Below are positions 49,013 through 58,374 of a stretch of DNA of 64,000 nucleotides, one piece after another. This DNA is from Dictyobacter kobayashii (lineage in GTDB: Bacteria > Chloroflexota > Ktedonobacteria > Ktedonobacterales > Ktedonobacteraceae): assembly GCF_003967555.1 (NCBI RefSeq), contig NZ_BIFS01000001.1, positions 4,154,001 to 4,218,000 of the forward strand. The letters are read 5' to 3'. Positions within the stretch are counted from its first letter, which is position 1; the number at the start of each line of letters is the position of its first letter. The position numbers and the translations under genes are program-made. The notes under the pieces are model-generated. The model made no database searches and had not been told where the DNA came from. It saw only the letters and a program-made list of their open reading frames with translations.

Positions 49013-49273
49013 TTAGGGAAGTAAGGTGTTAGGAATAAGTGTTGAATCGGTACCCTTAACACCAACAACAGGGCGGACCTGAAGGCTATTGCCGCTCACA
49101 GTAGTGATGGTCTGGGTTACCGGGTTAGCAACGTTGCTGAGGCTATCGACCATGCTATTCAGGTTGACAGTACTGAGCAGGCTACCACCCGAGACCTGAT
49201 CCAGTTGCTCGTCTGTAACCTCTTCCAGGAACTGCTCTGTGACTTCTGCGTTTTTCTTACCAAATTTGAACAT
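49013..49273 (-). CDS. Double-glycine leader peptide (bacteriocin-like or signalling peptide precursor)
   Basis: An 86-residue precursor. Residues 1-30 form an acidic class II leader, with VTDEQLDQVSGG ending in the GG cleavage site of C39 peptidases. The 56-residue core (31-86) is Ser/Thr/Asn/Val-rich, has no cysteine, one Lys/Arg-poor amphipathic first half (LNSMVDSLSNVANP) and a Val/Pro second half ending NTLLP. No lanthionine, rSAM or other modifying enzyme is nearby, so it is probably exported unmodified. The ATG follows AAGGAG at 7 bp. Whether it is a toxin, signal or structural peptide is open. Confidence 0.82.
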   Translation of the reverse strand: MFKFGKKNAEVTEQFLEEVTDEQLDQVSGGSLLSTVNLNSMVDSLSNVANPVTQTITTVSGNSLQVRPVVGVKGTDSTLIPNTLLP

Positions 49274-49938
49274 GGTATACTCCTTTTCTTACAACGTTTG
49301 CCTGTGCCAATGCAACCATATATGGTCTGTTGGCAGTCGTAAAAACTGGCAAACAATATCTCGTTTCGGGCTCACACTACAGATATTGCAAACCTCTCCA
49401 TACATTCCAACAAATTCAGCATTTGAGGAATAGCTATTTGCGCAATCAGCGGTAAGCATTTCAAGATTCTAAGCATTTTTCTTGAAATTATTGAGACCAT
49501 ACTATAAAATGTTCCGCCAATCATTCCTGGCACTTCACAGTTTTTCAAGAGCATTTTTCACAGTCTCTTTTTGTTATCGCAAAAATCAGAAAAATGTTGC
49601 GCGGTTTTGTTAGATCCCCTAAAAATTTGTTCGCGTATAAGGTTTTTGTACTTTGGCAATCTGCATATCCGGTGCCGAAGCAGCGCGATTGTCGGTAGCG
49701 CGAAGCAGCATAACAGGTCAATTGACATTACATTGAGCCGCTAACGAAAGTGTCTGGTGCCTCTGAGAGAGACTTTTGGGTTAGCGTTGTGGCTGCTAAT
49801 ATTTCAGTTGCAACTCTCATCTGGTTAAAAAATGGGTCAGAGATAGCCATTTTGGTTGGTATTCTGGTTCGTCGTGCAACATTATTGTGTAACTCCCGAT
49901 AGCCATATGAGATTTTCAAATCATCCTTGAGGAGCACT
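49274..49938. other. Divergent promoter region of the peptide and ECF genes
   Basis: About 660 bp, AT-rich, without a convincing gene (two short minus-strand frames lack any recognisable content). An imperfect inverted repeat (GCTAACGAAAGT near 49739 with GACTTTTGGGTTAGC near 49779) may be regulatory. An ECF-type promoter for the peptide gene is expected here; I cannot assign one with confidence. Confidence 0.4.
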
Positions 49939-50490
49939 ATGCATCAACGACAACGGCAAGCCTTTGACCGTTCACCGGTTGAAAAGCTCTATGATAAACA
50001 TGCACGTGATATTTTAAGATACATTCATAGATATATATATTCAAATGAAGAAGCTGATGATTTATTGGTCGAAGTTTTTCTAGCTGCTATTGAGAGTCAA
50101 ACACTGCCCACATTGAAAATGGAAGAACAATTTGCCTGGCTACAGCGAGTAGCACGCAACAAGGTAGCCGACTACCAGCGGAAAGTTACCAGATATCCCG
50201 CGGTAGCCCTGGACGAAATGTTAGATAGCCCATTCGATACCGATCTGATCACGCCGGAGAAAGCGATAGTGGAACGAGAAGAAATAGAATTGCTGCGTGC
50301 CCATCTGTCCGCACTACCAGAGTTACAGCAGCAGGTGTTGCAGCTGCGCTTTGGAGATGGTTTGCGTACCAAAGAGATTGCATCCAAACTGCATAAAAGT
50401 GATAGCGCTGTTCGCTCATTGCTTTTACGTTCGCTCAATTTTTTGCGAGGACTATATTGCACACCTAGCAAGGAGCGGATTAATGGATAG
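49939..50490 (+). CDS. ECF-type RNA polymerase sigma factor
   Basis: A 183-residue sigma-70 family protein with region 2 (YDKHARDILRYIHRYIYSNEEADDLLVEVFLAA, residues about 17-50, and FAWLQRVARNKVADYQRK) and region 4 (LPELQQQVLQLRFGDGLRTK ... SAVRSLLLRSLNFLRG). The ATG at 49939 follows GAGGAG. Its end overlaps the next gene by 8 bp, the arrangement of a sigma factor and its anti-sigma partner. Confidence 0.92.
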   Translation: MHQRQRQAFDRSPVEKLYDKHARDILRYIHRYIYSNEEADDLLVEVFLAAIESQTLPTLKMEEQFAWLQRVARNKVADYQRKVTRYPAVALDEMLDSPFDTDLITPEKAIVEREEIELLRAHLSALPELQQQVLQLRFGDGLRTKEIASKLHKSDSAVRSLLLRSLNFLRGLYCTPSKERING

Positions 50491-52002
50491 TGATGATGTA
50501 AAGCGTACGGCAGAAAACGCAGATGAGCAGGACGAAAAGCTTAACATTGAAAATGTGGATGAGCAGATCGAGTACTATCTCTCGCAATCTCGGATGGCTA
50601 TGCCTGAGAATGCAGACCCGTTGGTTCGTGTCGCCCACGATCTGCAAAGTATCTATGCTGAGGATCGCCGACTAGAACAAGCCTGGGCGCGCATCAACAA
50701 TCATATGTCTGTTCCCAATGTCTACAACAATCCCGCGACCGAGGAGTTGCCCACGATCCAGTCTGCTCAGAAAGAAAAACAGGGCAGACCAGCAACTGGT
50801 GCGGTACTTTCGCATAGAACAAATAAACGATCACAGCGGTCGTTCCATTGGAACTGGCGTGTGCTTGGCATTAGCGTGGTCGCAGCTATGCTGCTGCTCA
50901 CCATCTTTGTCTGGCCAATAGTCTCTTATGCACTGTACGGCAATCCAGTTGGTAATTTTTCAACTTTCATACATAAAAGCACGCCTCAAAGCCAGCCTAC
51001 AACACCAGTCTCAAGTATGAAGGAGTATAGAAGCCAGTACTTTGCTATCCAGTATCCAGCCGACTGGGTCATTACACGCGTAAACACTGGTGGTGCCTCT
51101 CAGCAAACGGTACAACTCCGTCCCTCAGCAACGAGCGCGGTGTTTGTCAATATTGATGTGCTGTCCCCGAGCTCTGCTTCTGCGGATCAACTATTGCAGT
51201 TAGATCCAGATGTGAAACTGGGGACGCGGCTCAATAAGAGTATTGTTACCTATCATGGTATTCCCTGGACCGTTGGTGTTGTTGAGCGTACCGGTTCTGA
51301 CAATACACAGGCAGGTAAACTGGAGGTTGCATACTCTAACCAGGGGGGACCCCTTACAAAATTGAGTTTGGCTCAACTGCAGATAAATTTGACGCCTATA
51401 CACCAGTTTTCAATACCATGTTTGCGTCCTTCCAGGCGCAGACTACGTCGGTAGCCAGATCCGCAACAACAACACCAACGATTACATCGACGGCAACGCC
51501 AACAGTCAGGTCTGTGGCGACACCAGCGCCGACAACCATACCGTCATTGCCAACGGTACCTGTTGTATCTAATATGAAAGTGTATAGCGGTCAATACTTC
51601 ACGCTCCAGTACCCATCCAACTGGGTAGTTACGCATGTCACCACTGGTGGTGGTTACCAACAAATGGTGCAGCTTCGTCCCTCGGCAACGAGCGCGGTGT
51701 TTGTCAATATTGATGTACTGTCCCCGAGCTCTGCTTCTGCAGATCAATTGTTGCAGTTGGACCCGGATGTGAAACTGGGGACTTTACTCAGCACGAGTTC
51801 GGCTACCTATCATGGTATCCCCTGGAATGTGGCCACCGTTAATCTGCTGGATTCTGTGTTGGGGCAGCCAGGTAAGGTTGAGGTTGCATATTCTAACCGG
51901 AGCACGCCCTATAAAATCGAGTTTAGTGCACCTCCAGCTATGTTTGATGCTTATGCGCAAACTTTCAATACTATATTTGCGTCCTTTAATCCAACGAGTT
52001 AG
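50483..52002 (+). CDS. Anti-sigma-like membrane protein with duplicated outer domain (frameshifted)
   Basis: About 506 residues. A cytoplasmic part of ~125 residues (with MDSDDVKRTAENADEQ and LVRVAHDLQSIYAEDRRLEQ, helical as in anti-sigma domains) is followed by one helix (VLGISVVAAMLLLTIFVWPI) and two copies of a PsbP-like domain starting YRSQYFAIQYPADWVITRV and YSGQYFTLQYPSNWVVTHV, joined by a Thr/Pro linker. The frame is broken near 51345 (one G missing in a G-run) and resumes YKIEFGSTADKFDAYTPVF. The overlap with the sigma gene indicates co-translation. Role as anti-sigma factor is inferred. Confidence 0.72.
51017..51990 (+). repeat. Tandem duplication inside the anti-sigma-like gene
   Basis: Two domain copies 557 bp apart (558 after repair, 186 codons). 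A 75-bp stretch starting near 51117 and 51674 is almost identical at DNA level, encoding PSATSAVFVNIDVLSPSSAS in both, indicating recent duplication or gene conversion. Confidence 0.8.
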
Positions 52003-52145
52003 CTATGTAAGAAAACCTAACCTTCCCTATACGTTGTGAACTATCTGAGGGTGGTAAGGTGTTTTGCAGGGTGGATCGGTATATCAGCTGTCCCTGCAAA
52101 CGCGTCCGCCCAACGATACATCCAGATGAGAGGTGGATTTCTAAA

Positions 52146-53045
52146 ATGAAGAACGATATACCATATCCAGAGCGGACAGGTGGAGCAGGGTGCTCTCAGA
52201 GCAAGTGGCAGTGGCGCAAGATAGCGGTGCGCTGGATCTCTGTGCGCGTTCTGATTGTCGCACTCTTGCTGGTGGCTAGCACAGGGATTGATTCTATGAT
52301 CATGGTTAAATATGCCTATGCAAGGAGCGCATGCGGCGTGATTTTTGCTTGTCCGACCCCGACCCCACAGCCTTTTCCGACTCCAACCCCGAAGCCTTTG
52401 CCAACCTCTACTCCCTATCCTACGCCTACGCCCGCGCAGGCTCCAATCGCCAGCCCTACTACGCCTATCCTACAATCATCCCCAACCGCGGCAGCACTTC
52501 CTGCTACAGCGCCAACGGCCAGCGCATCCCCTACGGTATCGGCGACCCCAACCCGGGCAGTACACACCCCTGTTCCCAGTCCGACGCGTGTATCTGTTGT
52601 TCGCAATGGGAATAGTGGAAATAAGGCATCGCAGCAGGCGGGTGATAGTGGATTTTCACATATGCTGATGATTATTGCCATTATCTTCATCTGCCTGCTA
52701 TTTGGCCTCATTTTTGGTTTGTGGCTCTTCCGGCGTATGCTTTTGCCGCCGATCATTATCAAACCGCCTGCAAGTGGTATTTCTTCCTGGACGCGCAGCC
52801 TGGTGCCCGATTACACCAATAGTCCACAGGCTGCTGTTGATATGGATCAGACGCAGGCAGCCAGCCATGCCTTTCCTACAAATGGAACAGGTGAAAATGG
52901 CGCTGGCACCTTCGCAAGTGGCTTCATTTCTGCTCCACAAATAATTTTGTCGAACACAGCAACTATGAACCCTCCGGATACTGAAACGGCCCTGGACCTT
53001 CCAACCAGCGATACTGATAAATACTGGTATAGAGCTTCTGAATAG
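52146..53045 (+). CDS. Bitopic protein with Pro/Thr-rich outer region
   Basis: A 299-residue protein without recognised domain. An N-terminal export helix (VRVLIVALLLVASTGIDSMI, about 30-50) leads to an extracytoplasmic region of PTPTPQPFPTPTPKP-like repeats, a second helix (MLMIIAIIFICLLFGLIFGLWLF, about 180-202) and an acidic cytoplasmic tail. The ATG at 52146 follows GAGAGGTGG. It lies between the sigma/anti-sigma pair and the NOS operon and may be a cell-wall-spanning sensor or anchor. Confidence 0.6.
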   Translation: MKNDIPYPERTGGAGCSQSKWQWRKIAVRWISVRVLIVALLLVASTGIDSMIMVKYAYARSACGVIFACPTPTPQPFPTPTPKPLPTSTPYPTPTPAQAPIASPTTPILQSSPTAAALPATAPTASASPTVSATPTRAVHTPVPSPTRVSVVRNGNSGNKASQQAGDSGFSHMLMIIAIIFICLLFGLIFGLWLFRRMLLPPIIIKPPASGISSWTRSLVPDYTNSPQAAVDMDQTQAASHAFPTNGTGENGAGTFASGFISAPQIILSNTATMNPPDTETALDLPTSDTDKYWYRASE

Positions 53046-53170
53046 TGTTTTTATGTTTTAAAGGGGGTTCTCAATGGAATCTACCTCTTTATAAGAAGTT
53101 ATGCCAGATGAATTTGATTATATTTCTGTAATAGAAAGGTAAAAAGTACTGGAAAGTACATCTAACCGCT

Positions 53171-54363
53171 ATGAAACTTCAACATCAATTCAAGCTGAAA
53201 GAGAATGCCGAGAGGCCATACCAGCATGTCCCATCAAAAGTACCTCCCGAGCTTCTCATTGAAGCCCAACACTACTTACACATATTTCATCAAGAGCGGA
53301 GGGTTTCCTGCAGTTACGCGCAAAGATTAGAGGAAGTGAGAAGCGAGCTCGAGCGCTCTGGCACGTACTGGCAGACACAAGAGGAGCTTACCTATGGCGC
53401 GATGGTCGCCTGGCGTAACAATGCACGTTGCATTGGTCGCCTCAACTGGCAAAAGCTTCACGTGCGTGACATGCGCGCACTCTCTACTGCGCAGGATATC
53501 TTTACGGCGCTGGTCGAACATATTCGCCTCGCTACCAATCGCGGCAAGATACAATCAATGATCACTATATTTGCCCCTCAGAGCCCGGGAGATGCAGGGA
53601 TTCGGATCTGGAATCCTCAACTTATTCGTTATGCAGGCTATCGACAGGCGGATGGCTGTGTTGTTGGCGATCCACTGCATATTGAACTGACGGAGGCGGT
53701 ACAGCGATTGGGCTGGCTGGGAGCGCAAGGAGGGGCCTTTGATCTACTGCCTATCGTCATCCAGATGCCTGGTCATGCTCCCGAGATATTTGAGTTACCG
53801 CGCGATTGCATACTGGAGGTCACGCTCAGCCATCCGGAGTTTTCCTGGTTTGCGGATTTAGGTCTGAAATGGCACGCACTGCCAGTAATCTCAAATATGC
53901 GATTGGAGATTGGTGGTATCTCTTATACGGCAGCCCCATTCAATGGCTGGTATATGGGAACCGAGATTGGAGCGCGCAACCTGGGCGACGTCGAGCGCTA
54001 CAATCTGCTTCCTTGCATCGCCAGAGCAATGGGCCTGGAGACCCATTCAGATCGGACGCTATGGAAAGATCGCGCTCTGGTGGAGCTAAATCGAGCGGTA
54101 CTACACTCCTTTGAGCTGGCCGGGGTTACTATCATCGATCATCATACGGCAGCGCGACAATTTATGCACCATGAAAAATATGAGCGGCAGGCTGGGCGCA
54201 ACTTGTATGCAGATTGGGGTTGGATTGTACCGCCCATGTCAGGCTCAACGACACCCGTTTTCCATACCCCTACGAAAACCGCCAGCTTACACCTAATTTC
54301 TTTTATCAGAACGATTCCTGGCAGGAACAATGTCCCTGGTCCGGCCACTTTATAGAGGAGTAA
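53171..54363 (+). CDS. nos: Nitric oxide synthase oxygenase (bacterial NOS, frameshifted at the C-terminus)
   Basis: About 397 residues, the length of stand-alone bacterial NOS; no reductase domain. It makes NO and citrulline from arginine using heme, a pterin and an external electron donor. The heme-thiolate Cys is residue 87 in WRNNARCIGR, the arginine-binding Glu is in WYMGTEIGARN, and SGSTTPVFH near the C-terminus matches the family. One C is missing near 54268, after which the true tail reads PYENRQLTPNFFYQND and ends FIEE at 54361. Four bases separate it from the H-NOX gene. Confidence 0.93.
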
Positions 54364-54367
54364 TAAT

Positions 54368-55219
54368 ATGCATGGTTTGATCTTTGTGACCTGGGAAAAA
54401 TACCTGGTTGAGCGCTTCAATACTTCATTTCTCAATGTCTATCGCGCAAAAATAGGCGAGAGCGCCACCAACGCGCCTCTGGCCAGCAGGGTCTATGATG
54501 ACGCAATGCTGCTGGCTGGCGTTGCAGCAGTTCACGAATTGACGCAGGTCCCGGTCGATGTGCTCTTACGGGAATATGGTCGTTATTTCCTGATCAATGG
54601 ATTGACCAGCTCCCGTTGCTCATATTTGTTGACGCAAGTACATAGTGGTCGCGACCTGTTGCTTGTGATGCGTAATGCCCACACGCAGATGCGGCGCATT
54701 CCTGATGGCTTAACCCCTCCAGTTTTTAGCTATGAAGCAGTCTTTGAGAATAGCAATTCATTGACCCTCATCTACGATAGTTCACGGCAACTGTGTCCTG
54801 TACTGTGGGGAGCAATCGAGGGAGCCGCCGGACGCTATGGTCAACAGGTTCATATTCAAGAAAAAGAATGTATGAGGTTGGGAGATGATGTCTGTCGTTT
54901 GGATGTATCTTTCTCACCTGTAGAGTACACTCATGTAGTACAGGAAACCCCGGAGCAGATTGCTCGCCATAAGCAGCAACAACAGATCGATAATTTGATT
55001 CTGTCTACTCTGCCGTCACAAAAAGGGGTAACTCTGGCTCAACTGCAAACGCTACTTAAACTGCAAAAAGAGGTTCCGGAAACACATCAACGTGTCAGCC
55101 GTATCCTGGAGTCATTACAGCACCTATCTCATGCCGGGCTAGCAGCGAACACTGCGAATGAACCAGGCGACACACTGACAAGCCGTCGCTATTGGCGCGC
55201 GCCAACCTACGATCTCTAA
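54368..55219 (+). CDS. H-NOX (heme NO-binding) sensor with C-terminal winged-helix-like domain
   Basis: A 283-residue protein. Residues 1-185 are an H-NOX domain: start MHGLIFVTWEKYLVERF, proximal heme His 105 in NAHTQMR, and the propionate-binding YxSxR as Y136-D-S138-S-R140. The position of the distal Tyr of O2-binding H-NOX proteins (YDYFLG) holds a Val, which suggests NO rather than O2 selectivity. The tail (residues 205-260, LILSTLPSQKGVTLAQLQTLLKL ... RVSRILESLQHLSHAGL) looks like a winged helix. Coupled to NOS, it likely senses the NO that NOS makes and may control transcription directly. Confidence 0.85.
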   Translation: MHGLIFVTWEKYLVERFNTSFLNVYRAKIGESATNAPLASRVYDDAMLLAGVAAVHELTQVPVDVLLREYGRYFLINGLTSSRCSYLLTQVHSGRDLLLVMRNAHTQMRRIPDGLTPPVFSYEAVFENSNSLTLIYDSSRQLCPVLWGAIEGAAGRYGQQVHIQEKECMRLGDDVCRLDVSFSPVEYTHVVQETPEQIARHKQQQQIDNLILSTLPSQKGVTLAQLQTLLKLQKEVPETHQRVSRILESLQHLSHAGLAANTANEPGDTLTSRRYWRAPTYDL

Positions 55220-55281
55220 CCGCTCCTGAGCTTGTAGCGTGCAGCGGCAGTGGGAGTAATCGGCTTTGTGCGCTCAAAAAC

Positions 55282-55329
55282 GAAAAAGTTCCCATGGGAT
55301 GACATATACCATCCCATGGGAACTTTTTC
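55282..55329. terminator. Bidirectional terminator after the NOS/H-NOX operon
   Basis: Perfect 20-bp inverted repeat (55282-55301 with 55310-55329), 8-nt loop, A5 before and T5 after. Separates the operon from the convergent small membrane protein. Confidence 0.9.
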
Positions 55330-55353
55330 TATCTAGCCTCATGTATATAAGCT

Positions 55354-55566
55354 TTATTTATAGAAAGAATGAGTGATAGAGAGCAAGTTGTTGTAGGTAC
55401 CAAGCAACCTGGGTAACGTAATGAGTAAGAGGATAACGGCTGTAATACATAGGGCGATGATAAGCCCGGTTTTGTTGTTTGGATCACTTTCCTTGCTGGA
55501 GAGCCAGTTTACAGCAATGATTAATGCTATGACAATAATGGTTGCCGTTTGAAAGTTAAGTGGCAT
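55354..55566 (-). CDS. Small membrane protein, 70 aa
   Basis: Two hydrophobic helices (ATIIVIALIIAVNWL and GLIIALCITAVILLLITLP) with a short polar loop. No family recognised. AAAGGA lies about 12 bp before the ATG. Downstream is the strong terminator shared with the H-NOX operon. Confidence 0.5.
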   Translation of the reverse strand: MPLNFQTATIIVIALIIAVNWLSSKESDPNNKTGLIIALCITAVILLLITLPRLLGTYNNLLSITHSFYK

Positions 55567-55724
55567 CGCTTGTTCGTCCTTTCATTGCCAGTGAGACATA
55601 GCTTCGCTAGAAAGAGTCTCTCTATGTAATAGATCGACTCTCATCATTCTAGTGGACAGGACTTTTCATTTACTCACTGGCTATAAAAGACGTTGGATCG
55701 GTTTGATTTTATGATCTTAAAGCA

Positions 55725-57146
55725 TCAATCAGAGAAATCCCCATTTTTTGATGTGCTATTCTCACTTTGAGCAGGGATACTATGAGCAAGGGGCAGCAAA
55801 ATAGTAACCGTTGTTCCCTGGTTGAGGGCACTATTGAGCGTGAGCGTGCCGTTATGAACTGCAATAATGCGTTGGGCGATGGAGAGCCCGAGTCCGGTTC
55901 CTCCCGCCTCACGCGAACGAGCTTTGTCCACACGGTAAAAGCGTTCACCCAGATGAGAAAGGTGTTCCGCCCCGATACCAATACCTGTATCAACTACCTC
56001 CAGGCGAGCCTGTCCATGATCGACTGCTGTGCGCACCGTTACCTGGCCACCGGAACGATTGTATTTAATGGCATTGTCGAGGATTATGAGCATAGTTTGC
56101 TCCAATTGCATTGGATCTCCGATGACGAATATATCATCCGTGTGTTCGCGTTGAACGATGATACCTTTCTGCGTTGCAAAGGCGCTGACGCGTTGGACTC
56201 CCTGCAGCGTTAATGTGTCCAGGCTTACCACCTCCTGTTCCAGATGTTGCGCTCCGGCATCAAGACGGGCCAGCATCAGCATGTTGGTGGCAAGCACGCT
56301 CATATGATTGGCTTCAGAGATGATATCCTCCAGCAATGCCGCATCATCTTCCTCCATCTGCTTGCGACCCCGCAAGAGCACCTCGGCATCCGCACGCATA
56401 AGTGTAAGTGGTGTGCGCAGTTCATGAGAAGCATCAGCGATGAAGCGCTGTTGACGCGTGAATGCCAGCCGGGCTGGCAGTAGCGCCCGGCTGGCCAAAA
56501 ATAAGCCACCAAGACCTGCTCCAAATAAGGTCACACCCCCTACCGTGAGTAAGAGGAGAAGTAGGGTTGATAGTAATGAGTCCTGCTGTTGTATCGATCC
56601 ACCAGATATGACTACCCCTAGATAGCCATGCTCGGTAGGATCTGACACGGCGACCGCGTAGCGATAAATTGTTCCCGTCGTACCGCCTAAATTTACGGTG
56701 TCATGCGCGCTCCCATCTTGCAAAGCTGTTTTTGCCAGCGTGTTTGAAAGAAAGGCAGACGGAAGGCGTGCTGTATTGGCATCCGGCAACAGGGTTCCAT
56801 TCTGATCAAAGCATGCCAGTATATGCTGTTGTGGATCGCCAGGGAGAGCGCCGTATTGGGGAGAGGGGCCATCTGGCATACATGTTTGAGCTGGTGCGTT
56901 TTCACTCCACTGACCTGCATGTCGCTGGGCATCTCCAGCCACGCCGTTCTCAATCGGAGTAAGAAGGGCGTATTGAGCGATTAAATAGAGGGCGACCGAA
57001 AATAGCACCAGTGCCGCGCCTAATACGCCACAGTACCAGAAAGTTAAGCGTATGCGCAGTCCTTCAAATAATGCAGCACCTGGCTCTCGCGACTGGTGGC
57101 CCTTGCTACGATGGAAGGGCCACCAGGAATATTTATTCCTATTCAT
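55725..57146 (-). CDS. OmpR-family-type sensor histidine kinase (no adjacent response regulator)
   Basis: A 473-residue kinase. Two helices (about 32-52 and 180-205) frame an extracytoplasmic domain with Cys pairs (QTCMPDGP, ILACFDQNG). HisKA has SHELRTPLTLMRADAEVLL, HATPase_c has IILDNAIKYN, DTGIGIGAEHL, FYRVDKARSREAGGTGLGLSI. AAAGGAT precedes the ATG. Normally such kinases follow their regulator, but none is encoded on either side. Confidence 0.9.
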   Translation of the reverse strand: MNRNKYSWWPFHRSKGHQSREPGAALFEGLRIRLTFWYCGVLGAALVLFSVALYLIAQYALLTPIENGVAGDAQRHAGQWSENAPAQTCMPDGPSPQYGALPGDPQQHILACFDQNGTLLPDANTARLPSAFLSNTLAKTALQDGSAHDTVNLGGTTGTIYRYAVAVSDPTEHGYLGVVISGGSIQQQDSLLSTLLLLLLTVGGVTLFGAGLGGLFLASRALLPARLAFTRQQRFIADASHELRTPLTLMRADAEVLLRGRKQMEEDDAALLEDIISEANHMSVLATNMLMLARLDAGAQHLEQEVVSLDTLTLQGVQRVSAFATQKGIIVQREHTDDIFVIGDPMQLEQTMLIILDNAIKYNRSGGQVTVRTAVDHGQARLEVVDTGIGIGAEHLSHLGERFYRVDKARSREAGGTGLGLSIAQRIIAVHNGTLTLNSALNQGTTVTILLPLAHSIPAQSENSTSKNGDFSD

Positions 57147-57527
57147 AATTTTTTATCCTTTATGGTTTTGTATCAATTATTTTATTGTACGAAGTTTCAT
57201 CGTTTTTTGTCTCTAGCGCAATGCCTCTCAGCGAGTTGATATACTCATATCTTGTCTCAAGCATAAAACAGCTTTATTAGGATTTTATTGGAAGGCTACG
57301 CGCAAATTCTTATTTCTGATTTGCGGCACTATCGGTGAAACATATTATCAGGGTAAGATGAATGAATAGGAATGTATGAAATTATTTCCAATTTGTTTCC
57401 AATGAAAGAATGCTATGTTGATGTATAACATGAAATAAGATTAGCAGGTTGAATGGAATTGTGGGTAGCGCATTCTATAATAATAAGGGATGCAGCAGTG
57501 TTGCTTAAAGTATCTTCTGGAGGGATT
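57147..57527. other. Divergent region between the kinase and YceI genes
   Basis: AT-rich, no gene. TTTCCAAT occurs at 57385-57392 and 57396-57403, an 11-bp spaced direct repeat of the type bound by OmpR/PhoB regulators. Confidence 0.45.
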
Positions 57528-58259
57528 ATGAGAGCACGTTATACCTGGTTCGTTGGAATTGGCATTGTTATTATCATTATAGTTGTGGGAGCGGTGTTGT
57601 ACACATCTCGCTTCGCGAACACTGTCAATCAGACCCATACCGCATCCGGACCTATTGCCGTGACCCCTACTGCGGCGGGAGCTACGACCGCTACTGGCAC
57701 TTCCACCTCATCAACTGGTCTGCGAACATTTCAGATCGTGCCCGCCCAGACTACAGCATCCTATAGCGTGTATGAAAATCTGGTCTTCCAAAATAAACCC
57801 AATAATGATGCTGTTGGTACGACGCACTCGGTCCAGGGCAATTTCCACATTCGTACCGGCACATCCCCGCTGGTTGAGGCCATGAACGTGAAAGTTGACT
57901 TGAGCACATTGCAAACGGATTCTCCGATGCGCGATAACTATGTGCGCCAACATGCTCTAGAAACAGATACCTATCCAGATGCCACATTTATCTCTGTCAG
58001 TACGCAAGGTTTACCGGCGAGCTACAGCGATGGACAAAGCGTTCACTTCCAGTTGACTGGCAATCTGACAATGCATGGCAAAACCAACAAAGAAGTTTTT
58101 GATGTGCAGGGGAAGGTCGTAAGCAAAACGATAACGGGAACGGCAACCAGCACCATTTACATGACAGACTTCGGCATTCAGCCGCCAAACCTGGCCAATA
58201 TCGCGATCTCGCAAAATAAAGTCCTTATCACCATCAATTTCACCGCCAAAGAGGCATAA
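57528..58259 (+). CDS. YceI family lipocalin-like protein
   Basis: A 243-residue exported protein. An N-terminal helix (WFVGIGIVIIIIVVGAVLY) anchors it, then a Thr/Ser linker and the YceI beta-barrel with FQIVPAQTTASYSVYE, VKVDLSTLQTDSPMRDNYVR, TYPDATFISV and NLTMHGKTNKEVFDV. The family binds isoprenoid-like lipids. Start ATG follows GGAGGG; it is divergent from the sensor kinase. Confidence 0.9.
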   Translation: MRARYTWFVGIGIVIIIIVVGAVLYTSRFANTVNQTHTASGPIAVTPTAAGATTATGTSTSSTGLRTFQIVPAQTTASYSVYENLVFQNKPNNDAVGTTHSVQGNFHIRTGTSPLVEAMNVKVDLSTLQTDSPMRDNYVRQHALETDTYPDATFISVSTQGLPASYSDGQSVHFQLTGNLTMHGKTNKEVFDVQGKVVSKTITGTATSTIYMTDFGIQPPNLANIAISQNKVLITINFTAKEA

Positions 58260-58374
58260 GAAAGATCCTTCCGTTTTGAGAACTTTTTCAATATGACGAA
58301 GGATGTCAAGAAATATTGTGTATACTACTTGAGCACTACATAAAAATGAAACCGATTGAGGAGAGGGGGTATAT

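Noticed and set aside
49372..49554. Possible second peptide precursor in the divergent region
   Set aside because: No GG leader, no acidic leader pattern and no ribosome site; content is hydrophobic and irregular.
49728..49937. 69-codon minus-strand frame overlapping the sigma-factor leader
   Set aside because: Lies in the promoter region of the ECF gene, no recognised similarity or ribosome site.
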